Shown here in pieces: positions 1-6,500 of a stretch of DNA of 9,483 nt. This stretch comes from Alphaproteobacteria bacterium (GTDB lineage: Bacteria; Pseudomonadota; Alphaproteobacteria; Micavibrionales; CSBR16-224). The stretch covers positions 1 through 9,483 of the forward strand of contig SKHU01000200.1 of the NCBI GenBank assembly GCA_007116755.1, in the 5' to 3' direction. The number at the start of each line of letters is the position of its first letter. Positions within the stretch are counted from its first letter, which is position 1. Made by a program: the position numbers and the translations under genes. A model generated the notes under the pieces. It was not told the origin of the DNA. It saw only the letters and a program-made list of their open reading frames with translations, and ran no database searches.

Positions 1-20
1 CCTAAAACCGTGACTTTCAT
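1..20 (-). CDS. Probable MBL-fold metallo-hydrolase, first six codons only
   Basis: Only the start of this gene is visible. The minus strand reads ATG at 20-18 followed by codons for M-K-V-T-V-L and the first two bases of a likely glycine codon. That opening is typical of metallo-beta-lactamase-fold hydrolases (usually continuing into a glycine-rich stretch), a family often found directly after tatD in alphaproteobacteria. An AAGGA Shine-Dalgarno-like stretch lies about 11 bases before the ATG. The gene begins 30 bases after the stop of the TatD gene on the same strand, with no terminator between, so the two are probably co-transcribed. The family call rests on six residues plus gene order; the HxHxDH metal motif that would prove it lies outside the window. 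Confidence 0.5.
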
Positions 21-50
21 GTCTGTTATTTTCCTTTCCGTGCCGCCAAT

Positions 51-842
51 TTAAAGCTTTTGCACTTTTTTGAAAAGCCGGTAAAAATTTTCGGTTGTGA
101 CGGCGGCGATGTCTTCTGCGGGAACGTCTTTGATTTCCGCGATTTTTTGTGCCGTATGCACGACAAAGGCCGGTTCGTTGCGCTTGCCGCGTTTGGGAAC
201 GGGGGCAAGATAGGGCGCATCGGTTTCCACCAATATGCGGTCAAGCGGCACAAAACGCACAATATCCCGCAAATCTTCGGCGTTTTTGAAGGTGACAATG
301 CCCGACAGCGAAATATAAAAGCCGAGATCAAGCGCCGCGCGCGCCAGATCCGCGCCGGAGCTGAAACAATGCATCACCCCTGTCAGCCTGCCGCCGTCAT
401 GTTCCTCTTTCAGCATTGCGGCGGTGTCGGTATCCGCATCGCGCGTATGGACGATGACGGGCAGGCCGGTTTCCGCAGCGGCGCGCAGATGGTTGCGAAA
501 CACCTGTTTCTGCCGGTCGCGCGGCGCATGGTCGTAATAATAATCCAGCCCCGCCTCGCCGATGCCGACGGTTTTGTCGTGGGATTCGGCCAGTTTGACA
601 ATCTCCGCCGTGCCGTAGGGCTCTTCAGCCGCCTCGCCCGCATTGTGCGGATGTGTGCCGACAGTGCAGAAAATATTGTCGAAATTTTCGGCAATGGCGC
701 GGATTTGCGGGTATTTTTCGATGCGGGTGCAGATCGTGACCATCTGTGCGACACCCGCCGCACCGGCGCGGGCGACAATTTCCTCCAGCCCGTCTTCTTC
801 AAAATCGGGAAAGTCGAGATGGCAATGGCTGTCGATCAGCAT
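51..842 (-). CDS. tatD: TatD-family metal-dependent hydrolase (DNase)
   Basis: This 263-residue protein has the usual length of the YcfH/TatD branch of the amidohydrolase superfamily, a TIM-barrel hydrolase with two divalent metals. Characterised members are cytoplasmic 3'-5' exonucleases or deoxyribonucleases. Visible motifs in order are H6-C-H8 near the N-terminus (first metal pair), T-H-P-H at 63-66, G-E-A-G-L-D at 95-100 with the metal-bridging E96, H132 in P-V-I-V-H-T-R, H158 in M-H-C-F, and E-T-D at 206-208 with the catalytic D208. The C-terminal R-N-E-P at 221-224 is also typical. All expected ligands are present, so it should be active. The start is the ATG at 842, immediately before the signature L-I-D-S-H-C-H; an AAGGA lies about 12 bases upstream. 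It is the first gene of a minus-strand unit with the probable MBL-fold gene. The neighbour metG, often upstream in alphaproteobacteria, is absent here. The family is certain; the physiological substrate is not. Confidence 0.95.
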   Translation of the reverse strand: MLIDSHCHLDFPDFEEDGLEEIVARAGAAGVAQMVTICTRIEKYPQIRAIAENFDNIFCTVGTHPHNAGEAAEEPYGTAEIVKLAESHDKTVGIGEAGLDYYYDHAPRDRQKQVFRNHLRAAAETGLPVIVHTRDADTDTAAMLKEEHDGGRLTGVMHCFSSGADLARAALDLGFYISLSGIVTFKNAEDLRDIVRFVPLDRILVETDAPYLAPVPKRGKRNEPAFVVHTAQKIAEIKDVPAEDIAAVTTENFYRLFKKVQKL

Positions 843-891
843 GGCGGGAAATATCCTTTAATAATACGAAATAATGCGCTTTTTCCCGACT

Positions 892-919
892 TTTTTACCA
901 TATGAGGAAGAAAAGTCAA
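892..919 (-). promoter_or_regulatory. Candidate sigma-70 promoter for tatD
   Basis: On the minus strand TTGACT (919-914) and TAAAAA (897-892) are separated by 16 bases. The -35 matches consensus at five of six positions and the -10 is moderate. Transcription would begin near 885, giving a leader of about 40 bases before the tatD ATG. This is inferred by eye from an AT-rich gap, where chance matches are common. Confidence 0.4.
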
Positions 920-957
920 ATATTGCCGTATCGGGTCTTTCAATTTTATATTTTTTC

Positions 958-986
958 TTGTAGCGTGTTAATGATTTTTGTAAATT
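958..986 (+). promoter_or_regulatory. Candidate sigma-70 promoter for the membrane-protein/phosphatase cluster
   Basis: TTGTAG (958-963) and TAAATT (981-986) are exactly 17 bases apart on the plus strand. A start near 993 would leave a leader of about 140 bases before the first gene at 1135, containing the imperfect inverted repeat at 1061-1101. A weaker alternative nearer the gene is TTGAAA at about 1010 with an AATAA-containing -10 some 17-18 bases on. Both are weak matches and the choice is uncertain. Confidence 0.3.
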
Positions 987-1060
987 CAGTCTCACGGAAT
1001 AGGGACATCTTGAAAATCGACGGCGGGCGCGACGAATAAGCGCGGCAGGAGGGTATACGG

Positions 1061-1101
1061 GAAAAACGAACCGTTTTTTATAAATACGGTTTTCGCTTTT
1101 C
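1061..1101 (+). promoter_or_regulatory. Imperfect inverted repeat in the leader of the 286-aa membrane-protein gene
   Basis: The left arm 1061-1074 (GAAAAACGAACCGT) and right arm 1086-1101 (ACGGTTTTCGCTTTTC) pair over about 13 positions with one mismatch and a two-base bulge, around an 11-base AT-only loop (1075-1085). It ends 22 bases before the GAGGTGA ribosome-binding site at 1124-1130. No uninterrupted T-run follows directly, so a simple intrinsic terminator for plus-strand transcription is not convincing. It could be an RNA hairpin in the leader or an operator for a dimeric repressor; the sequence does not decide between them. Confidence 0.35.
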
Positions 1102-1134
1102 ATGTTAAAAAATTTTCAGATTTGAGGTGACGAT

Positions 1135-1995
1135 ATGGCCGAAGATGACAACAAGCAGCCGGAACAACCGGAAAAAGCACCGAAAGAAAAGGGAAAATCT
1201 TTTCTGAGCCGCATGAAGCCGGATTTCAGCCGTCTTAAACCCAATCTGCGCCTGTCCGAGCGTTTTAATTTCAAAGCCATGAAGCGCAAGGCGATTATCG
1301 GCGGCACGGTACTGGCCGTCGGCGCAGGCGGTGTTGGCGGTGTGCTTGGCGCAAAACATCTTTACGACAATACTGAACAGACCGTACAGTTTTACGTCGA
1401 ATCCATCGACAGCAAACGCACGCTGGTGCGCGAATCCTGCCATGAGGTGACAACGGAACGCCATCACGCATGGCGCGATCCGGAAACTGCGGTCAATAAA
1501 TCCGCCTGTGATACGGAAGTGCTCAGCCGCATTATCCGCACACCGCAGGGCGTATTTGCCAATAATCCTTCAACGGTTAATTTGAAAGGCATGAACGAGG
1601 TGGAAACCATCGATGCCAATATCCGCCCCGGCGCATGGTATGAGGCGGTGGTGAAAGGTTTCAATTTCCGCGGACCGAAAAATATTCTGTCGGTCGAACG
1701 CCTGCCGAATAACTGGATGGAAATCCGTGAAGCCCGCGAACAGGGTCTGGAACTTGCGCCGGAATTCCGCGATCAGGCGCGACCGCCGCAACAGGCCGGT
1801 ACGCCGGCTGCCCCGGGGCCTGTCGGCAACCAGCCGGAGACGCGCGAGATGTCGCTGGAGGAATTGCAGCGCCAGCTGGAAATCATGCAGCTGCAACGCC
1901 AGCTGGAGGAATTGCGCAACCCGCAACAGCAGACAGAGCCGGTTCAGCCGCCGCAACAGCCGCAGCCGCGCAATCCCGCGCCGCCTGCTCCGTAA
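1135..1995 (+). CDS. Single-pass membrane protein with exported domain and proline/glutamine-rich coiled-coil tail, function unknown
   Basis: The gene encodes 286 residues with no function I can assign. Residues 1-52 are charged and rich in Lys, Pro and Glu. A glycine-rich hydrophobic helix at about 53-73, preceded by K-R-K, should be a signal anchor with the N-terminus inside. The segment from about 80 to 178 is probably periplasmic: it has two cysteines (C102 and C125) that could form a disulfide, then T-P-Q-G-V-F, then N-I-R-P-G-A-W-Y at 162-169 followed by a beta-like V-K-G-F...I-L-S-V. This second half reminds me of small DUF1523-like or phage-encoded domains with a G-x-x-Y...G...N-I strand pattern, a weak resemblance from memory. 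Residues 240-262 (L-E-E-L-Q-R-Q-L type) form a short coiled coil, and the end is Gln/Pro-rich. The ATG at 1135 has a good GAGGTGA site 4 bases upstream. It leads a plus-strand cluster; the next gene has the same layout and is probably a distant paralogue. Confidence 0.85.
   Translation: MAEDDNKQPEQPEKAPKEKGKSFLSRMKPDFSRLKPNLRLSERFNFKAMKRKAIIGGTVLAVGAGGVGGVLGAKHLYDNTEQTVQFYVESIDSKRTLVRESCHEVTTERHHAWRDPETAVNKSACDTEVLSRIIRTPQGVFANNPSTVNLKGMNEVETIDANIRPGAWYEAVVKGFNFRGPKNILSVERLPNNWMEIREAREQGLELAPEFRDQARPPQQAGTPAAPGPVGNQPETREMSLEELQRQLEIMQLQRQLEELRNPQQQTEPVQPPQQPQPRNPAPPAP
1854..1915 (+). repeat. Short direct repeats encoding the coiled-coil segment
   Basis: GCTGGAGGAATTGC occurs exactly at 1854-1867 and 1902-1915 (48 bases, 16 codons apart). 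CGCCAGCTGGA occurs at 1870-1880 and 1897-1907 (27 bases, 9 codons apart). Both pairs stay in frame and encode the near-symmetrical L-E-E-L-Q-R-Q-L / L-Q-R-Q-L-E-E-L stretch of the 286-residue protein. This points to a small internal duplication and could make the segment variable in length between strains. Confidence 0.6.
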
Positions 1996-2051
1996 TGCGG
2001 AATAATTTTTATTGATTTTATCAGGAATGCTACAGAGAAGAGGACAGCGCC

Positions 2052-2642
2052 ATGAGTGAGAAAAAACCCAGATCGTATGACGAGGTCAAGCGCGAAAAGG
2101 ATATGGAGGAGAAAATCTCCGAATTGCGCGATAAGGCGGTGAACGGACTCAAAAACACATTCAGTCTGAAAACCACGCGCCAGAAAGTGACGAAAATCGG
2201 GCTCGCCGGTCTGTTTATGGCGGTCGCTCTGCCTTACGGCGCGATCCAGATGACCGAGCAGGAAATGAACTGGGCGCGCATTGCACAAAAGGAAGTTGTG
2301 ACCGAAACACAATCAAACACGACAAAAGAAATTTTCCGTCTGGAGGAAATGCGCGATGTCACCCGCAATAACGAGGTGGTCGGGCGCGAACCGCATCTGG
2401 TTGACGAGCACCGTGTTGTCAACCGCCAGATCAAGGAAAACACCCGCCATATGCTGGAAATCGACGGTCGCCGCTATGAGGTGCGTCCGGCACTGGGCGG
2501 ATTGTCGCGCAGCCAGGCCGAGGATCTGTGGAAAAACGTCCGTCAGGGCAGCCGCTATGATTTCACCGTGGCGCGGACGATTACCGGTGACCGTATCGTG
2601 ACAGGTTATACGCCGCCGCGTTCCAGCTATTACGGCTGGTAA
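2052..2642 (+). CDS. Single-pass membrane protein, probable distant paralogue of the upstream gene, function unknown
   Basis: The product is 196 residues and I do not recognise a named family. Residues 1-48 are highly charged and probably helical (K-R-E-K-D-M-E-E-K-I-S-E-L-R). A short hydrophobic stretch at about 49-66, containing a proline and preceded by K-V-T-K, is a likely membrane anchor. The rest, with several T-E/N-R-rich strands, should lie outside the cytoplasm and contains N-V-R-Q-G-S-R-Y at 162-169, ending in T-P-P and an aromatic Y-Y-G-W tail. The motif matches N-I-R-P-G-A-W-Y in the upstream gene at identical residue numbers, so I infer a shared fold despite low overall identity. 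It has no cysteines in the exported part, unlike its neighbour. The ATG at 2052 is preceded by an AGAAGAGGA ribosome-binding region. It lies 56 bases after the upstream gene and 12 before the phosphatase gene, so all three are probably one operon. Confidence 0.85.
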   Translation: MSEKKPRSYDEVKREKDMEEKISELRDKAVNGLKNTFSLKTTRQKVTKIGLAGLFMAVALPYGAIQMTEQEMNWARIAQKEVVTETQSNTTKEIFRLEEMRDVTRNNEVVGREPHLVDEHRVVNRQIKENTRHMLEIDGRRYEVRPALGGLSRSQAEDLWKNVRQGSRYDFTVARTITGDRIVTGYTPPRSSYYGW

Positions 2643-2654
2643 ATAGCAGCGGAT

Positions 2655-3461
2655 ATGTCTCCTGTTGTCACATTGCCGAAAAACACCAAAGGCCGCGATT
2701 TTGTCGTTGGTGATATTCACGGCGCGTTCGATCTTTTGGACAAGGCGCTGGATGCTGTTGATTTTGACCCCGCAAAAGACAGGCTGATTTCCGTCGGCGA
2801 TCTGATTGATCGCGGCAAATCCTCGCCGCGCTGTCTGGAATATCTCGAAAAACCGTGGTTTTATGCGGTGCGCGGCAATCACGAAGATATCCTTTTGAAA
2901 ATGTGTAATGAAAAAACCGGACGGCTCAACCGCGCCAAAGCCGCATTTAATGTCAAACATAACGGCGCGGGATGGCTGTTGAAAGAAACGCCGGAATTCC
3001 GCAAAAATCTGGTGCGCGCCTTCAAAAAACTGCCGCTGGCAATGGAGGTGGAAACAGATCGCGGCACGGTCGGTTTCGTCCATGCGGAAGTGCCGGAAAA
3101 TATGGACTGGCAGGAATTCAAACGCAAATTGCGGACGCAGGACAAAGAAACCGTGAACACGGCGTTGTGGGGTCGCCGCCGTGCAGAACAGGGCGACAAA
3201 ACGCCTGTTGCGGGAATCGGGCGTATTTTCAGCGGCCATACGGTATCGGAAACCCGCGCTTTGAGGTTGGGCAATTGCTTTAATCTGGATACCGGCGCGG
3301 TGTATCGTGAAAAACATCCGGTTAAGGCGGCAGGCTGTGCCGTGACGATTGCCGATATTCAGGCGGCTGGCCGTGCGATCACCGCCCCTGTGCGCGGCGC
3401 AGTCAATGCGGTCACAAAACGTCCCGTTCCGAAAAACAGGCCGTTCGGCCGGAGCATCTAG
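2655..3461 (+). CDS. PPP-family metallophosphoesterase (lambda phosphatase type protein phosphatase)
   Basis: The protein has 268 residues and every core motif of the calcineurin-like bacterial/phage PPP group, two-metal enzymes that remove phosphate from Ser, Thr, Tyr or His in proteins, or from small phosphoesters. Visible motifs are G-D20-I-H22-G, G-D49-L-I-D52-R53-G, R73-G-N75-H76-E, the metal-binding H143 in G-F-V-H-A, and G-H195-T. N-L-D-T-G-A-V follows the last motif, as is usual in this group. D20, H22, D49, R53, R73, N75 and H76 match lambda phosphatase numbering as I recall it, so the catalytic site appears intact. About 40 residues after the core form a basic, Ala/Pro/Arg-rich tail not needed for catalysis. 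No signal peptide is seen, so it should act in the cytoplasm. The previous gene's TAA is in the same frame 12 bases upstream, making this ATG the first possible start; its ribosome-binding site is very poor, which suggests translational coupling. A plausible target is the cytoplasmic N-terminus of the two membrane proteins, but this is speculation. Confidence 0.93.
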   Translation: MSPVVTLPKNTKGRDFVVGDIHGAFDLLDKALDAVDFDPAKDRLISVGDLIDRGKSSPRCLEYLEKPWFYAVRGNHEDILLKMCNEKTGRLNRAKAAFNVKHNGAGWLLKETPEFRKNLVRAFKKLPLAMEVETDRGTVGFVHAEVPENMDWQEFKRKLRTQDKETVNTALWGRRRAEQGDKTPVAGIGRIFSGHTVSETRALRLGNCFNLDTGAVYREKHPVKAAGCAVTIADIQAAGRAITAPVRGAVNAVTKRPVPKNRPFGRSI

Positions 3462-3473
3462 AGTTACCCATTC

Positions 3474-3544
3474 TGTCATCTTGAGCGAAGCGAAAGATCC
3501 CGCTTGCTTATCGGGAGATTCTTCGCCTTCGGCTCAGAATGACA
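3474..3544. repeat. Dispersed GAGCGAAGCGAA-type palindrome between converging genes
   Basis: The left arm (3474-3502) begins TGTCATCTTGAGCGAAGCGA and the right arm (3512-3544) ends GGCTCAGAATGACA. They pair along almost their whole length with a few mismatches and single-base bulges around a 9-base loop (3503-3511). The wording TGTCATyCTGAGCGAAGCGAA...ATC is one I recognise from intergenic regions of many unrelated bacterial genomes, where it occurs as a dispersed palindromic element of unknown mobilisation. It fills most of the 104-base gap between the converging phosphatase and ATPase genes, so the RNA of either gene would fold into a strong hairpin. No clear T-run follows on either strand, so a terminator role is possible but unproven. 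Confidence 0.8.
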
Positions 3545-3565
3545 TATGAGGTTTGCTCTAGGCGT

Positions 3566-6500
3566 CTAAGCGGCGATAAAACCGACCGGTTCTTTATCAT
3601 CCCACAGCGCATCGGTTGTTTTGGTGAAGCCCTGCTCGATATCGGATTTTTCAATACGCGTCATCCTGTCGGAGGGTTCGGCCAGACCGCTTTCGTCTTC
3701 GTCAAAGCTGAGCTCCGTCATCACCCGTACCGCCAGATAGCGCAGCGTGTTTTCAAACAGGTTGCGTACAAAACGCCCGTTCGGGAAATCCTTTTCATAC
3801 AGGTATTTGACATCGGCGAAGATTTTGCGGGCGTGCTGTTCCGCTTCCTCCGACAGTGTGTAATGGTTGTCGACCGCCATTTTCAGGAATATCTGATGCA
3901 ATTCGCGCGGGGAGAAATCGGGAAAAGTAATGAATTCGGTAAAGCGTGAGCGCAGTCCCGGATTATATTCGACAAAATGCCCCATTTCCTCGGAGTATCC
4001 GGCGGCGACCACGACAAATTTTCCGCGCTTGTTTTCCATTTCCTGCAAAAGCGTTGAAATTGCCTCTTCGCTGAAATCGCTGCCGCTTTTGGTTTTATGA
4101 CCGATGAGCGAATAGGCCTCGTCGATAAACAATATGCCGCCCATCGCCTCGTTGATTTTTGCGGAGGTTTGCGGTGCGGTCTGGCCGATAAATTCGCCGA
4201 TCAGATCCTTGGCGCTGACTTCAACGACATGGCCTTTTTCCAGATAGCCGTTTTCGCGCAGAATATCGCCCAGAATACGGGCGACCGTGGTTTTTCCCGT
4301 CCCCGGATTGCCGCGGAATATGAAATGCAGGTTGAACGCCTGTGCGGCGGCGCCGGTTTCCTTTCTTTTCCGGAGATAGGAGATTTTGTGGCCGATGGCG
4401 CGCAGATTTTCCTTGATGCCGTCCATACCGATCAACTCTTCAAGCTGTTCTTCCGCCGTTATCCCGTACCGACTTGCTGCGGACAGATTCATATCTGCAG
4501 GCGGCGTTAGATCGTCTTTTTCAATTGTGGTCATTTCCTGCAATGTCAGATTGCGGCCGATTTTTCCGGCATTATCGGTGACACGCATGGCCAGCTGGCG
4601 CAGCGTGGTCTCGAACAGGTTGCGCACGAAACGCGCATTGGAAAAATTTGACCCGTGATAGGAGGGGGCGGCGCGCATGATTGCACCGAGATGCTCCTGC
4701 GCCTCTTCCGTCAGTTTGTAGTGGTGGTCTTCGGCCATTTTCAGGAAAATCTCAAGCAATTCGCCAGAGGAAAAATCGGGGAAAGTGACGGTTTCGGCAA
4801 AGCGCGAACGCAACCCCGGGTTGAAGGAAAGAAAATTTTCCATTTCCTTCGTGTATCCGGCGGCGATGACGATAAACTCTCCGCGCTTGTTTTCCATGTA
4901 CTGCAACAGCGTTTCAATGGCCTCCTGTTCCCGCCCCATGCTGGCGGCGTATGCGCCGGTGACGTTTTGATAGCCGGCAAGGCTGTAGGCTTCATCGATG
5001 AACAAAATACCGCCTTGCGCCTCGTTGATTTTTGCAGCCACCATTTTGGCGGTCTGTCCGGCATATTCACCGATCAAGTCTTCGCGCGAGACTTCTACAA
5101 CATGGCCTTTTTTAAGATAGCCGGCCTCTTTTAGAATCTGCCCCAATATACGGGCGACTGTGGTTTTCCCCGTGCCAGGATTTCCGGAAAAAACAAGATG
5201 CAGGTTGAAATTCGCCAGCGGCAGCCCTGCGGCCTTGCGCTGGCGGGAAAATTCGGTTTTCGCCAGTACGGATTTGACGGTTTCCTTGACTTTTGCAAGG
5301 CCGATCAGACGGTCAAGCTGCTGCATCGGGGAAAAAGATGTTTCGGTATTGTCGGCACCGGTATCGGCGTTGTAACCGACAATATCCGTCCAGTCCATCT
5401 TGTTTTCCGCATTTTCCTGCGTTTTTTGAGAGGGCTGTGTTTTCCGTCCGCCAGCCTCTGTCGTCCCGCTCTGTTCCGGTGCGGCGGTCGTGTTTTCCGA
5501 CGTATTTTTAGCCGTGTTTTCACGTGCGTTTTCAACTGCCGTCATCGGAATCCATGACGGCATCTGCAGCGGGGCGAGCATCTGTTCGATCAGCGAGAGC
5601 GGGAAGCGCATTTCGTCCTTCTGTTTGGAAGATTTTGGACGTTCGTGGCGACCGAGGCGCCGCCAGAACAGGCTGGGATATTTTTTGTTTTTCTCTTCAA
5701 TTGCAATGTTTCGGCAATGGGCGAATTGCTCCGGTGTCAAAATCCGTGTGGCAAAACCGGCATGGATTGTTTTTGTTTCCAGCATAATGCGTGCTTCATT
5801 ATGGTTCTCGCACGTCTCGTCTTCGGATGCGGCGCGGATATAATTCATGCCTTTTTGCGTATCTTTTTTGGTGCCCAGACCCAGATAAACCATCAGCCCG
5901 TATTTCCACTGCAGATTATTGTGACGGCCGCTTTTTACCGCATTGCGGCAGTGATAAAAGGCATAATCATATTCGTCACGGATCAAGGCAAGGTCGAGAA
6001 GGTAGGTTATCGCCGTTTTATGCCCGTAATCATGTGCCCTCTCAAACCACGCTTTGGCAAGGCCGGAATGTTTATCCGCGGGCAGCAGAAAACGTCCGGT
6101 GTCGTAGAAAGCTGTCGCCCTTCTCGTGCGGCTCGAAACTGTCATGCGCTGGAAAAACGCCTCGATTCTTTCGGGGTTTTCCTTGTAGATATCGGTTTTT
6201 TTTGTGCGGTTTTGCAAAACCCAGATGCTGGAATCAACCGAAGGCGGCGCGTCACTTTCATCCCCGGCTTTATTCAGGGTTTCGCGGCGGTACAGGCGCA
6301 AAAACAATTCAAACAGCTCGACCGCCTCGGCGCGGGGACTGCCGAAAAAACAGGCGCGTCCGGTTTCATAGATCAGAAACGTGTCCAGCGCGAACGATTC
6401 AGGGTTGTTTTCCCTGTCGTCGAACTGTTTTTTCAGGCGGCGCATCAGATGTTCGATCAGCAATGGCCGTCTTTCATATTCCTCCGTCTGTTGCGTCCAT

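Noticed and set aside
60..905. A 281-codon plus-strand open frame across tatD.
   Set aside because: It mirrors the tatD gene, which has all its catalytic motifs; the mirror product has none.
858..1103. An 81-codon minus-strand open frame in the gap before the membrane-protein gene.
   Set aside because: Its product is Arg/Lys/Tyr-rich without motifs, it covers promoter-like AT-rich DNA, and no ribosome-binding site supports it.
1102..1125. A seven-codon ATG-to-TGA frame just before the 286-aa membrane-protein gene, considered as a leader peptide.
   Set aside because: No ribosome-binding site precedes it, and it has no run of regulatory codons.
2313..3479. A 388-codon minus-strand open frame opposite the second membrane-protein gene and the phosphatase gene.
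   Set aside because: It is antisense to two well-supported genes, its product is rich in Arg, His, Phe and Cys with no recognisable motif, and its length follows from the codon use of the real genes.
3474..3544. The GAGCGAAGCGAA palindrome as a CRISPR repeat or an attachment site.
   Set aside because: There is one copy only, with no spacers, integrase or tRNA nearby; a dispersed palindromic element fits better.
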